Below, piece by piece: positions 34,990-46,850 of a stretch of DNA of 64,000 nucleotides. Made by a program: the position numbers and the translations under genes. The notes below the pieces were generated by a model. It saw only the letters and a list, made by a program, of their open reading frames with translations. It did no database searches and had not been told where the DNA came from. Source of the DNA: Alentia gelatinosa (lineage: Eukaryota; Annelida; Polychaeta; Phyllodocida; Polynoidae). Location of the stretch: positions 6,705,694 to 6,769,693 of the forward strand of contig OX465584.1 of assembly GCA_950022655.1 (NCBI GenBank). Reading direction: 5' to 3'. Within the stretch, counting starts at the first letter, position 1; each line of letters begins with the position of its first letter.

Positions 34990-35695
34990 CCTTTCTTTTG
35001 GGTGGGTGGGTGGGGGGATGGGGGTGTTTGGGGGTGTTGGGGGTGTTTGGGGTGTTGGGGGGTGGGGGTGTTGGGGGTGCTTGGGAGGAGTGGAGGGTAA
35101 TGGTGGGTGTTTGGGGGTGTTTGGGTGTTGGGGGTGTTGGAGGGTGTTGGGGGTGTTTGTGGGTGTTGGAGGGTGTTGGGGAGGGTGTTGGAGGGTGTTG
35201 GGGGTGTGGGGTATTGTGGGGTGTTTGGGGGTGTTGGGGTGTTGGGGGTGTTGGGGTGTTGGAGGGTGTTGGGGGTGTTGGGGTGTTGGAAGGTGTTGGG
35301 GGTATTTGGGGTGTTGGGGGGGTGTTGGGGGTGCTTGGGAGGAGTGTTGGGGTTGTTGGAGGGTGTTGAAGGGTGTTGGGGGTGTTTGGGGTCTTGGGGG
35401 GTCTTGGGCGGTGTTCTGGGTGTTTGGGGGTGTTTGAGGTATTTGGGGGTGTTAGGGGGTGTTGGGGGTGTTGGGCGCTTGGGAGGAGTGTTGGGGTTGT
35501 TGGAGGGTGTTGTGGGTGTTTGGGGGTGTTTGGGGTGTTTTGGGGTGTTTGGGGTGTTTCGGGTGTTGGAGGTGTTGGGGGTGTTGAGGGGTGTTGAGGG
35601 GTGTTGGGGGGGGGGGGGGGGTGTTGAGGGGTGTTGGGGGTGTTTGGGGGTGTTGGGGGTGGTGAGGGGTGTTGGGGAATGTTTGGGGGTGCTTA
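34990..35695 (+). repeat. G-rich minisatellite (GTGTTGGGG type)
   Basis: About 700 bp made of 9-11-bp units such as GGGTGTTGGGG and GGGTGTTTGGGG, with almost no C. G-runs of three or more recur every few bases, so G-quadruplex potential is extreme. Glycine/valine/leucine-rich open frames on the plus strand result from the absence of stop triplets. Confidence 0.95.
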
Positions 35696-35854
35696 GGGCT
35701 ACTGTCCAGTGAACTAGGAACAGCAGTAATATTTATTTTGGTATTCTACAAAAACAAACGAAATATTTATAGTGATTTACGGTTCTTTGAGCTATTGTGT
35801 CCTATTGCCTTTAGTAATAGGCTGTTTCGTATGAATATAAAATGAAAAGGGCAA

Positions 35855-36064
35855 AGTTATCATATAGCAGTCAAACGAGATGGAGTGTGGACCAAGTTAT
35901 TTTCATCGAGTGGGTTTCTGATTTTATCTCAGACTGTATGACATGATTAATTAATCAAATAACAAACCCAATTAGCCATTGAGTATTGGGTACACTACCT
36001 TTACGGCCGTTGTGTATGAGTTCCTAATGTTAAGCCTATGGAGAAAAATACCTGGGTGAGATAA
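35855..36064 (+). mobile_element. Family A (A5), hairpin mostly lost
   Basis: Right hairpin arm (GCAGTCAAACGAGATGGAG) then module 2, ending TGGGTGAGATAAA. Same as 36251-36541 but lacking the left arm. Confidence 0.7.
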
Positions 36065-36250
36065 AGCCCTGAACATCAGCTAATTCTTTTTCTTTTTTTT
36101 CAAAATTTTCTTTATTGATGCTTAAACATACACATAGGTAGTACAGTGTATCAGTAAATCCAGTTGCATCAAATAAAGTGGCCGATTGCGTCAGCCTTAT
36201 GATAGGCTGTTTTTCATCGCAGGGCCGCCCAACAAACAAAGAGATATTTA

Positions 36251-36541
36251 GAAGGAAACCCACGAGATGAGAATAACTTGGTCAGTACTCCACCGAGTTT
36301 GACTGCGGAGTAATCCACGAAGCGAAGCTGAGTGAATTACGTAGCGGTCACACGAGGTGGAGTACAGACCAAGTTATTCTCATCGAGTGGGTTTCTGATT
36401 TTATCTCACCCCGTATAACATCATTTATTGCTGGAATGACTCTCCAAATTACCCATTGAGTATTGGGTACAATACTTTCATGGCCATGGAGTACGAGTTC
36501 TTAACGTTAAGCCTATGGAGAAAAATACCGGGGTGAGATAA
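36251..36541 (+). mobile_element. Two-module foldback element, family A (A5)
   Basis: GAAGGAAACCC start, hairpin of about 60-bp arms (ATAACTTGGTCAGTACTCCA and inverse), apex AGCGAAGCT at 36321-36329, then module 2 from TTTATCTCACCCC to GGGGTGAGATAA. Confidence 0.8.
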
Positions 36542-36804
36542 GTGACAAGACGCTATAACAAAACTGATTCAGTCAACTTTGAATATGCGTTACAGTTACA
36601 TGTCAAATTGACTAGGTATACAAAGGATAAGAGAATTTAGACACAAACTACAAGAAGGTACCTGAGAGATCCTCATCACACAGATTTAATAGCAAGATGA
36701 TCACTCTCAAAAGTAATAGTCACCCTTCTACAAGCAGAGGGATCTTTTCATTCATACAATTTTTTTATTTACCCGTAAACTCCTTATAAGTAGGAATATT
36801 TCGA

Positions 36805-37018
36805 GTAATGGGCGACTATCCTTCTCATACCATGTCTATGTGGTGTGGGAAGTAAAAGAACTCTCACCTCGGTAAATGTGTAGGGATGAGATTTCTACCT
36901 GAATTCATCACATAGATTCGATCACCACCCTAGTTGTGTAAAACAACCTTGAGAAAGTCTGGAAAGGACCTATAATGGTTAACTGGACGTAAAATCAAAC
37001 CAGACAAACAAAAACAAA
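36805..37018 (+). mobile_element. SINE, 5'-truncated
   Basis: Starts inside the SINE body (CTTCTCATACCATG) with no tRNA head and ends in ACAAACAAAAACAAAC. Same subfamily as 17783-18094 (shared TGGAAAGGACCTATAA). Confidence 0.85.
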
Positions 37019-37649
37019 CTAGTAATGGGCGACAGTAAATTCCCACTTCGCCCCCTATGGTAAAGGATGGAATTTAAGAAAGAGTCGTTATCAGTGTACT
37101 TATTGACGAATTCCCTCTTCATTGTCACAACATCATTAATCAGATGATGCGACGTATGACTGTGTTGACTAAAGCAGGTCACATTCTCCACATTACTGAT
37201 ACTCAAAGACAGACTAATGTTTATGGTATTGGTGGAGCAAGGCTAGCACAGGCACACTCTCCAAGCAGGACCTCTGGCCAGCGCCCGTCACAGGGATTGG
37301 GCGGTAATGTAAGACCTGTGCTGGGATCCAATAAGCATCTGTCACCGACTCGAGGCGAACCGTCCACGGCATCTAATCTTAGAGGTAGATCTGAGGGGGA
37401 TTTTTCTCCCATCTACCGACCCCAGTGTTCTACCACTAGCGGGTCCGCAGGCATCAGGGAAATACTATAACTTACCGTGCACATGGAGAGGAGGGCTGTG
37501 GTTCCATATCCCATTTCGCTGTCTTATTCACGGCAAAGACAACGTCTAATCCCAAAGGGAGATCTGAGGGTGCGTTAGGACAGCGGATCATTGGATCGTG
37601 AATACCATTGACAGATGTCTTTGTAACCCGGCATTTCCTCCTCATTGAG

Positions 37650-37895
37650 CATGTCGAGGGAAACACACGAGATCAAAATTACTTGGTCTGTACTCCACCC
37701 AGTCTTATGCGGAGTAATTCACTCGGCTTCACTTCGTGATATATTATTTTCGTAATTTTCCTCTTAACTTAACAATCTTCAACAGGGTGGAAAATAAGCT
37801 CAAGATAATGAGAGTAATTCATATATTCGTGAATTACTCTGCAGTCAAACGAGATGGAGTACGGAAAATGTTATTTTCAGTATACTCCATTGTGT
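37650..37895 (+). mobile_element. Family A (A5) hairpin module, diverged
   Basis: GGAAACACACGAGAT, TTACTTGGTCTGTACTCCAC, apex-like CGGCTTCACTTCG, then the inverse GTCAAACGAGATGGAGTACG, with an extra ~90 bp in the loop. No module 2. Confidence 0.55.
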
Positions 37896-38590
37896 AGTCT
37901 AAGATCTTCTTAAGATTATGTCTGTTGACCTGTTCGTGGTTAGCACTTCATAATCACAATCCCCATGGACGTTACTAGCTCAAGGGAATATCACGCCTTA
38001 ACACTCTCTTCTCTGACTTAATCTTCATAAATAATCATTTTATTGTTTCTTAGTTACTTAATAGAGCTTCGTTTGCCATCTTATAGTCGATGGAGCAAGG
38101 TAACCTCATACACCATCCGACAGAGGTAAAACGTGAGACAAATATTCTTGACCGTTCCTTTAATTTAGTACTACTTCCAATGAGAAAAGTTCACAAAGCT
38201 GAATACATCATATCAAATCTCCTAAGCAATAGTTCATGTGATAGTCTTTCAGTAATGCATTTCAATTCCACTTGGTAATGAATTTCATTCACATAATCAA
38301 CCTCTAATACTAATCAAACCGTTGATTTCTATGACAAAATGTCTCAGTCCTGAATAACTAATCCATGTTAAGTTCACAGTTCTTGGATGGTTCTAGTCAC
38401 TCTCCATCACTCACAAACACCACAATGTTCATTGCTAATTCATTCCAGTGTCAGTCTGCAAGGTAGTGTGACTACTCCGTGTATTCTCCCTATGAGAATC
38501 AGTCCACAGACTGTTAGCAGTCCTAGACTCACAGAGCAGTCTTTCCTCCACACACACAATCTTCACAGAGCGGCCTTACTCCAGGTAGAC

Positions 38591-38962
38591 TAAGGGGTCC
38601 CTCCCACCTACTACGACGGCCTACGATTAAGTCGGCGACACGCGGCGCTGTCACAGACTTATATCGTAGCCCGTCGTAGTAGGTGGGAGGCCTTATTGCG
38701 GCGACAACCCGGCGCGCTCTGCGATTAACCTTCTGACAGCCTACGACAGGCTACAACGGCCTATGAAATTCAAACATGTTTGAATTTCATAGACCCTCTA
38801 CGATTAACTTTTTTTGTTGTAGCGCATTGTAGCCCGTCAGCGCGCAGCGAGTTTGTCGGCGAGAAAACCTGACTAACTGAGGAGTTTGTCGGCGACACGG
38901 CCAAAGGGTTAATCGTAGACTTAATCGTAGACTTAATCGTAGTAGGTGGGAGGGACCCCTTA
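38591..38962. mobile_element. MITE, family G
   Basis: Inverted ends TAAGGGGTCCCTCCCACCTA and the inverse, with GCCTACGATTAAGTC words and GTCGGCGACA motifs inside. A second copy of similar length is at 51899-52279. TTA/CTA at the junctions suggests a 3-bp TNA target, as in Harbinger-type elements, but this is weak. Confidence 0.8.
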
Positions 38963-39263
38963 GGCCTCCAGCACCTGCAGGAGTGTTGGTAATGCTCTGG
39001 TGCCACGAGTATTGCTCACACAGCTGAGTATCATCCAGATGTTACCTTCTTACGGTCTAGTGCTGAGCACGCTACCTTCCGATATACTCATCGATCTACC
39101 AATTGGCAGGCTGCTTTTACTTCACATGACCATCCATTCCATATGCAGAACACTTGTATTTTTTAACATTCCTTATGAATTACACCTGTATTTTTCTGCC
39201 CTTTGTTACTTATATTCATCAATTATTACACTTTGCTGCTAAATTCATACCAGCACACAGTGC

Positions 39264-39424
39264 TATCGAGTGGGTTTCTGATTTTATCTCACCCCGTATA
39301 ACATTATTAATTGAATAAGTTAATCATCAAATTAGCCATTGAGTATTGGGTACACTACCTTCACGGCCGTGGAGTATGAGTTTCTAACGTTAAGCCTATG
39401 GAGAAAAATACCGGGATGAGATAA
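39264..39424 (+). mobile_element. Family A (A5) module 2
   Basis: CGAGTGGGTTTCTGATTTTA then TCTCACCCC through CCGGGATGAGATAAC; no hairpin module. Confidence 0.7.
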
Positions 39425-39693
39425 CAATACGATCGTTGTAGATATCTTTAAACTAACCTACATTACATACTTCTCCTCCACCTTCTGACATGAGGGGCAG
39501 TTCTCAGGTCATATAAACAGAAATATGGCTCTTTGACTACCATCAACTCTTGGTTGACATCCACATATTTTTTTAAATCATCCTGCGGAATAAAGTGCAA
39601 AGGATGAGGCTCAGTCTCCACTTTACCAAATCATTCTATTGTAACTGTTTTCAGAAAGTGATGTTCATTTTGTGTCATAGTCACTCTGCCACG

Positions 39694-39943
39694 ACAATGA
39701 ATAGCACAACAACATCAGAATAATTCAAATTACTTCGCAAATCCAGTTAGGAACATATGAATCTCCATGTCTTGTCTGCCATCTGAAATCCTGACCGATG
39801 ATTGGCCAGTCGATTATGACATCATCTCGCATCACTCTGCCACGGCCATGGCATAGTATTATCACTTTACGTGAGTGATCATTGCGTGTACTTTTTTAAT
39901 GTTATTGCTATGTACTTGTGTCTTGTACCAGGGGTGAGATAAA
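39694..39943 (+). mobile_element. Family A (A3) module 2, with insertion
   Basis: AATAGCACAACAACATCAGAA, CACGGCCATGGCATAGTATT and GGGGTGAGATAAA match 15500-15679. Confidence 0.65.
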
Positions 39944-39946
39944 CTA

Positions 39947-40222
39947 CGTTTCTTGTAGGGTAATATCACGAGTTTGAGTCTGAGTTTATTTATGTCACGC
40001 ATTCTGTTGGCTCCGTAATTTCACAAGTCGAAGACGAGTGACATTACGAAGCCAACAAAATGAGTGACATAAATAAACTCAAAGTCAACCGAGTGGCGGT
40101 TAGATTTTATCCTACCCCGTTTCCACATTTTTTCAGCAATAGAAAATAGCGACATAAACAACACTTAATGTCACACCCATGACATACACAAATCCCATGT
40201 TTTTTATTAGGGGTAGGATAAA
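39947..40222 (+). mobile_element. Two-module foldback element, family A (TTTATCCTACCC type)
   Basis: Hairpin of about 55-bp arms (TGAGTTTATTTATGTCAC and inverse) with apex TCGAAGA, followed by TTTATCCTACCCC to GGGGTAGGATAAA. The ATAAATAAACTCAAAG side pairs well. Confidence 0.7.
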
Positions 40223-40374
40223 CTGTGGACAAAATGCCATGTTGTGTAAACCCTCAAATTACCTCTTTTCATGGGTTGAAAGTTACCGCAGATACCCAAT
40301 GAAATAACTTCAAATCTGCAATGTGTATCTTTTCAAAGTATTTCCACAAGTATTCTGATAGAAAACCCATAGCA

Positions 40375-40591
40375 TAAAGGGGTGAATCCACCAGGCCGAT
40401 TTCTCACCCGATCAATTGTTCCTGGGCCCTTAAGAGGAAGCTCACGTATTGTAATTCATTTAATTCTGATAATAATAGTTTAATAAATGACCATTTTCAA
40501 AGATTTGAGAAATTCTAGGCCATCCGATAATAATCGGCGATTGTCTGGCTACGGAATCGGCTACCGTCGGTCCAGTGGAACACCCCCTTAA
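40375..40591 (+). mobile_element. MITE, family H, left member of inverted pair
   Basis: Inverse of 40935-41151 over 217 bp with two mismatches by eye. Ends AAAGGGGTGAATCCACCAGG and CACTGGACCGA-type inverse, flanked by TTAA on the right side. Confidence 0.9.
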
Positions 40592-40934
40592 CGTAGTGTT
40601 TTGTGTTCATGGTCATCCTGTTGTGAAGATAAAAACTGACATTTCTGAGTAGGATTTCGCTCGACCTACGTTTTCACCTCCACGACCTTCCTGGTTGCAT
40701 GAAAAGCCCATGGTCAGGTTTGGCCCAAATAAATCCCCACATTGAAATTTGTCACCCAAATTCCGGATGAACGTTAAAATGTACCCGCAGTTTTAAAGAA
40801 AGAACGGATTTTGTCCATTCGTTATCCATGTATTTAAGATTCCGTTGTTGTGCGATAATATTTCACAGGAATGCCAATGCCACATTCCACCCTGTGAAAC
40901 AAAGAAGATCTAAGACAATCATCAGTCACCCATA

Positions 40935-41151
40935 TTAAGGGGGTGTTCCACTGGACCGACGGTAGTCGATTCCGTAGCCAGACAATCGCCGATTATTATC
41001 CGATGGCCTAGAATTTCTCAAATCTTTGAAAATGGTCATTTATTAAACTATTATTATCAGAATTAAATGAATTACAATACGTGAGCTTCCTCTTAAGGGC
41101 CCAGGAACAATTGATCGGGTGAGAAATCGGCCTGGTGGATTCACCCCTTTA
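40935..41151 (-). mobile_element. MITE, family H, right member of inverted pair
   Basis: See 40375-40591. The spacer 40592-40934 holds 343 bp of unrelated non-coding DNA. A third, more diverged copy is at 59778-59969. Confidence 0.9.
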
Positions 41152-41539
41152 CAAAGAATTATTTTTTCTTTCACAGGAAATTTATTTCAAGTATTGGTTT
41201 GATACATTGAGATATCCAGGTTTGATACATTTAGGCATCCATATTGCTTAATACTACCATATTCAATTTAATTACTACAAAACATTTAATACGTCTTAAA
41301 GATAATGCTGATATTCAGTGAGTAAAGGTGACAGCAACATCTGCACAATGCTTTTTCCCTTTTTTCATTTTTCTCGGTATATCAAAGCAATTTAATTAGA
41401 GGAAAGTATATTGGTCAACTAAATACATTAATTACTGGTAATTAAAACAATATGAATATGAAATGGTGAAAAGAAATTGACCTAATAATGACAGTACATC
41501 GACAATACATAGACAACATATGCTACAGAATACTAGGCA

Positions 41540-41804
41540 TTGAATTACTTTTCAACATTTGCCTCTAAATGTGACATTCAGTTGTAGACATTGTATACAT
41601 GCGGAAGGTGTACTTGTGCCATATGTTGAGGTGGAAAGTGGAAATTTTATTGAGAAGGTAGATAACAATATCCTTGTAGATAGAGTAATTGAAAATAATG
41701 AAAACGTTTCTAGGCAACCTAGATCCCAATCGCAGCTACAGTTCAAGCTAGGCAAACCAAGAACTGAATTTGTAAAAGAAATCTCCTCAATATCGAGGAT
41801 TTAA
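41540..41804 (+). CDS. Possible coding exon, unknown product
   Basis: An open frame from just after the TGA at 41541 to a TAA at 41802, about 85 codons. Composition (acidic, Val/Glu/Asn-rich, with CRHC) looks more protein-like than most frames in this window, and TTCAG at about 41577-41581 could be a splice acceptor. No family recognised, no start codon is needed if it is a terminal exon. It could also be chance or a decayed element. Confidence 0.2.
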
Positions 41805-41837
41805 AATTTCATTATATGTATGGTGGAGGGCTATATT

Positions 41838-41865
41838 GTTGTGATTGTTGTCGTTGTCGTTGTTG

Positions 41866-41896
<31 letters not shown>

Positions 41897-41925
41897 AATT
41901 ATTATTATCATTATTAATATCATTA
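41838..41925 (+). repeat. (GTT)n/(ATT)n microsatellite
   Basis: GTTGTTGTT passing into about 12 ATT units and imperfect ATT. Confidence 0.9.
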
Positions 41926-42033
41926 GCATTGATAGTTACATAATATCCAATAGTTATAGTCTCATATCCATTATCAGAATATATGATGATACTCCCTTTT
42001 GATGGTATCCAAAGATGCAAGGTGGAATCTAGA

Positions 42034-42328
42034 TTTATCTGGTATTTTTTCCCCATAGATTCAACGTTGGAAAATCGTACTCCACGCCCGTGGAGTATTA
42101 TAGAATAATACTCAACGGGGTATGATGTCATACATTTTAGCCAAGTAGTTAGTGATAGGGGTGAGATAAAATCTGAACCGCACTCGATCCATGGCCAATG
42201 ACAATATGCCATTCATTTTGGTTTGCTACATAAGCTCACTCGGCTTTGCCTCATGAGAATACTCCGCAACCAAAACTCATGGTATATTATCAGTGGCTAT
42301 GGATCTAGATGCAGTTCCTTATTAATAA
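42034..42328 (-). mobile_element. Two-module foldback element, family A (A2)
   Basis: Module 2 from TTTATCTGG to GGGGTGAGATAAA, then the hairpin CGATCCATGGCCAATGACAA with apex GGCTTTGCC and its inverse, ending GCAGTTCCTTATTAATAA. Confidence 0.75.
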
Positions 42329-42609
42329 CCCACACAGACTGCAAATGGAAGACCATCCTTGAGGTGAATTTGTTTAATAAAAAAATAATAAAAAAAGGAC
42401 ATCAAAAATATGCATTTATTATACCACATAAGGAAGTCTAACTTGAATGTGTTATAATATACGGAAACCGGCTTACTGTATTCATACGTAAAAAATACGC
42501 GGTAAAATTATTGGTCTGATTATTGGTTTTACCAAGTATTTTGACGTACTAAGACAGTCAGTCCGTTGTGGTACCTAAAAATGGCGAAATTTTAGCGTTA
42601 GTGATGAAA

Positions 42610-42869
42610 TACCCCGCATCTCACAGTGTGACGTACGGCTATGCATACGTCATGGGTAGCAGTGGGCAGTATGTGTGGGTAATACGGCCATAGGTATATA
42701 ATAATAGAGGGAAACTATGTTCCAGTGAGCAAAAGTTCAAAGTTACGAGGTAAGGCTTGGAAAAATTACTGCCCAAGGCGTCAGACGCGGGCAGTAATTT
42801 TTCCAAGCCTTACCGAGTAACTTTGACTTTTGCTTACCGGTACTTGGTTTCCCTATTCCTATATACCTT
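42610..42869. mobile_element. Family D-like element with 43-bp-arm hairpin
   Basis: Hairpin arms (GGTAAGGCTTGGAAAAATTA and inverse) around GCGTCAGACGC (42778-42788), bounded by AGGGAAACTATG and GGTTTCCCTATT, and preceded by CATAGGTATATAATAAT as in D elements. Confidence 0.7.
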
Positions 42870-42939
42870 CAAATATCGATAAAAATGCTTAATTCTTTAC
42901 CTGAAACACTTCCGAAGCAAATGGCCACCCTTTTCGAGT

Positions 42940-43050
42940 AACCACAACAGCTATTGTTTCGTCCCGCTGCTGTATTGTATCACGTGATCAGAGCGGGACG
43001 AAAACGTCAGAGCAGGACGAAAACATGAGAGCGGGACGAAAACGTCAACC
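42940..43050 (+). repeat. Short tandem repeat, AGAGCGGGACGAAAACGTC
   Basis: Three ~19-bp units at 42990-43048 and an inverted CGTCCCGCTG at 42960. Confidence 0.75.
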
Positions 43051-44780
43051 TCTACACATAACTTATTTTAATGCACCCCCCAGCAGCGGTATGTAACTCT
43101 AGTTAGTTCAATAATGGGTATATAGGAATATATGATCATCTACAAGGTGACAGAAATGTTGGAGCTGTGTTTTACTCAAGCTGTAAACCACCAAGCTATG
43201 GCGAAGTTTGTCAATAAAAAAAGATAATCAACACAGAAGAATCTAAGACTGAGAGGAGAGAGTGTTGGTAGTGATTTTAGCGGTGAATGAGAAGGAAGCC
43301 TCTCAAACCACTCGGGAATAGGAAAGGCCCTCAGAGAAAGCCTGGTAATCTCACTCGCCAAGTGAGCCCTAAAAAGTAGTTCGGGGTAAAAATTACTTCA
43401 TTGTTTAGACAGACAAAGGGAGCAATGGCTTCTACACGGGAGGTACACAACTTGTCTTATCTTTACCTTAGCTTTAAAGTCTAGACCTTGATAAACATCC
43501 TGTTTTTGTTTTCTAAAACTGACATTTTTAGATTGTGATGTGACCTGCTAGTATATGCCCTACAATATGTAAATCTTGTTTCAAATTGATTCATGATCTT
43601 GATAAGCAATGGGTGCAACCAGAAAGGGAACGTGATTTTAGGTAACTATAAAAAGGAGATACAAAAGGTTATGTCGTAGGTGTATAGTGAACCGAGGGTT
43701 CAGAATTTTAGTTACTTCTTCACTGCTTAAAGACGGTGAGAATCTTTGCAATACACGACATGTAACCTGTGAGAAGTTATAAAAAAGAGGTGCATCAAGC
43801 AAGATTCAGAATGCTCTGTCCTACCACTAGGCTTAATCACCCCCCCCCCCTTTCCTCAGCCCCGCCTGTCGCACTCTACCAGCAAAGATCTTGCGCTCTA
43901 CTTCCTGTGGCCGCTTATATCTCTGCCCCAACCTGCTTGTTTGGGCTCAAAACTGGCCCATACAGGCTAAAAATTACTTCATTGTAAAAAATCCTAAATT
44001 CTGAGGGCTTTTGGGGGTATTTTGTGTTCCACTTGTAAATAGAGATGAACTTATTTATATGGTAAATAAAATACTCTCATTTCTGTTATTATCTATTTCA
44101 AACCAGACACAGTCTCTGGGATTATTTTCTTCAGTGGAAAGCACCTCATGTGTTGCAGGGCTTTGTTTTGTCAACAATGCCTTGTGCTCCCCTGAAGGGG
44201 CAGTCTACTCAACTGTGGATTCCCATTATAAAATGGATTAAGTATGAAAACGAAACAATCAGGTTGTCTGTGAAGCTCCTTTAACAATTCCCATATTTCC
44301 ATACTCATGATATGTCAGTTGTTTGACTTGCATAACTTTTGACAGTTGCTTTGTTTTGAATCCAAAATGTTGGCTGGTTCCCCCTGTCCTTAGTGGATAC
44401 CCAGGGAACCAGCGTATGACATCACTGGGTTGGGGCAGAGATTAAGCCAGCAGCTAGCGCCGCGAAAGATCAGGGGGGAGAGTGCGCCTGTCGTCCCCAC
44501 CGTCTACCCAGCTGAATGTTTTACGAGACCCACAGCCATAAGCTCCATCAGTGATCACGTAAGATGTGCTGGGCGAGTGTAGAGGGTTACCCTTTGCTGC
44601 TATAAAGTACCTCCACTTTCCCGGTCCTTCACATAAAAACTGAGGCAGTTCTAGACACATTAGGAGGTGGGCAAAATGCTTGCCTCCTTTGAGACCTGAG
44701 ACAGCACACATCAGAAGGGGGTACTTAGTGCATGCTTGTAACTATGGGTTCCAAGGATCTGGTGAAGTACATTGTAGTAG
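43050..44780. other. Intergenic DNA
   Basis: No gene supported. A minus-strand frame at 44454-44711 (85 codons) lies in locally GC-richer DNA but shows no recognised domain. Confidence 0.4.
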
Positions 44781-44787
44781 TATTATA

Positions 44788-45178
44788 CTAGCAGCAAATG
44801 GTATGTTCAACATTGGTGAATGAGCGTGCAGTTATAGATGAATGACAATAGAAGGTTTGGGTTACATTCAGTCTATGGATTGTTTTCTGTAACCCACTTA
44901 CACCCAGTCAACTTGCCCTTTATGTAACTGCCTGAGTCTATGATCCAAACATATCAAGCACCAATGGGTCTTGAGGTATTTCGGTATTGAGTGATTAGTC
45001 ATGGTCAGCTGGGCCCACCTCTAAGACAATGAGACACTGGCACCCTGCTCCTTCCCCAATACCACAGTGAATAGCATGCAGATAGTGAAGGGATAGTTAT
45101 TTTTGCATCAAGGTGGAATTCCATATGTGACCCCTCTAACCTTTAGGCAATGTATATAGGGTGTGAGCACGCTCTAGT
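44788..45178 (+). repeat. Dispersed repeat, family L
   Basis: AGCAAATGGTATGTTCAACA through GTGAGCACGCTCTAGTAA; collinear with 12908-13280. Confidence 0.75.
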
Positions 45179-45348
45179 AAAACCATGGTCACGGTGCCAA
45201 TACAGAATGGATATGATGGATTCATTCAGAGCGAGTTGTGGCCACAGAGCTCAGATATTTCCAGGTAAAATAAACGAATCAAAATTTCAAAAATATATAT
45301 ATTATAATAAAGTGACACTTATCATGATGATATTCTGGTGAAATGTGT

Positions 45349-45472
45349 TTACCTTGTTGGGAGGTCCGGTCACACCCTCTTTTTTTCAATAAAAATATCA
45401 AACGAGCTGGTAGAGCGAGTTTGTGTTTTTATAGAAGTAAATAAAGTACGAGAGGACATCCCAACAAGGTAA
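45349..45472. mobile_element. 124-bp MITE
   Basis: Inverted ends TTACCTTGTTGGGAGGTC and GACATCCCAACAAGGTAA (18 bp, one mismatch), with AT-rich non-coding centre. Confidence 0.75.
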
Positions 45473-45959
45473 CACTTTTTCAATTATATTATGTGCTATA
45501 CACCTATGCTTTAAAATATTCAATTACCTTGAGGCCTGGCCTATGTGCTCACTTACATTATAGGCAGGTAACGGCAGCCATTTTTTAGAGCACTATGGGT
45601 AATGCCTCCATGTTTACGCTGGTTTACCCGCTAGAGGGTGTGATGAAACCTGTTATATTTTTAAAGAAACATTCATTAAAAGAAACATTCATTATCTTCC
45701 ATCTTTTAAAAGGTTGATTTTACTTCATCTTGTACCATCCTACATTACAAACAAGTGTTATTTGAGGAACTTCGTGAGATAGACAGGTGTGCTGGTTATC
45801 CTTTTAACTGCAAGTAAGTGGGGAACCAGCGAAGGTTCAAAGTCGTGCGCTAGTATTACGTAGGAAGGCGTTACCAGTCCCATATTTCATTGGGACAGGA
45901 AACCAGTCTAGGAGATAGGGTGCAGTTTCAGTGCACAACAATGAACAACCTCATCAATT

Positions 45960-45995
45960 ATTCACGCATGCGCAGAGAGACCGGAAGTAGCGTCC
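45960..45995. promoter_or_regulatory. NRF1 plus ETS sites, promoter-like
   Basis: CGCATGCGCA (45965-45974) is a close NRF1 match and ACCGGAAGT (45980-45988) a perfect ETS/GABP match, 5 bp apart. This pairing is typical of TATA-less animal promoters. No exon recognised nearby. Confidence 0.4.
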
Positions 45996-46338
45996 TCTTA
46001 ATGGAGATCATCGATGGATGGACTATTTAGAACCAGCAATCAACAAGCCTTTCTTGTTTTACGTTGAGGATATGGGAATCATCCTAAAAACCCGTTGACA
46101 AGGGGCTCTGAACTAATTACTGAAACGTGTGACAAATTGCTGCGTGGTTCGGCAATTTGCATAACTCATTAGATGGTGAGTCCCTCATCTCTCATCAGGT
46201 TCAACAGTGATGCCAAAATGGTAGGTTTTTTTTAATGGGAGTTTGTCTTGAAATGCCACACTCAATGTGGAGGAACAGGCTTAAGTGCTGGTTCCACCAA
46301 CACATGGATTTGCTATGCTATATCTTAGTAAATCTTGT

Positions 46339-46636
46339 TTTATCTCACCCCTGGTATTTTTTCTCCATAGACTTAACATTGGGAACTCGTATCCAACGCC
46401 TATGAGATATTTATGGGAAATATCCAATGGGGGGTTATGACACAAATGTCAGCCCATTAGTCAATGTGGAGGGTGAGATAAATTCAGAAACCTATTCAAG
46501 TTTAGGGTCAGAGCTCGATCCCATCTCATTTGAATCGCTATGTAATTCATGCGGCTACGCCTTAGGAATTACAACATGATTCAAACTCGATGGGATACGA
46601 GCTCTGACCCTAAACATTCATAGTTTTCCTCTATAA
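46339..46636 (-). mobile_element. Two-module foldback element, family A (A1)
   Basis: Module 2 TTTATCTCACCCC to GGGTGAGATAAA, hairpin apex GGCTACGCC, ending TTTTCCTCTATAA, i.e. the inverse of 32774-33081. Confidence 0.8.
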
Positions 46637-46784
46637 TATCTTACAGTATCGCGATATGTCATACCTCATTTGCCACGACACATCGTGCGTGATCATATGT
46701 GTACTTTTTCGCGATATTGTATGTATACGGCATATAGCCTATGATCCATGGGCGCTGCCATGACGCCCCCTGAGTAGGTGTTCT

Positions 46785-46850
46785 TCACTAATGGAGGTGA
46801 AAAAGTAGGTGTTCTTCACTAAAGGAGGTGGAAAAGAAGTGATTGATAAT
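46785..46850 (+). repeat. Two direct copies of a ~33-bp unit
   Basis: GTAGGTGTTCTTCACTAA and GGAGGTG.AAAA repeated twice. Confidence 0.8.

Noticed and set aside
34990..35695. Interstitial telomere of TTGGGG type
   Set aside because: TTGGGG occurs but unit length and phase vary (9-11 bp with GTG), unlike a regular telomeric repeat.
34974..35712. Glycine/valine/leucine-rich open frames up to 201 codons
   Set aside because: By-product of a G/T-only array that cannot form stop codons often; all three frames are open.
44454..44711. 85-codon minus-strand frame in GC-richer DNA
   Set aside because: No recognised domain, start context or splice structure.
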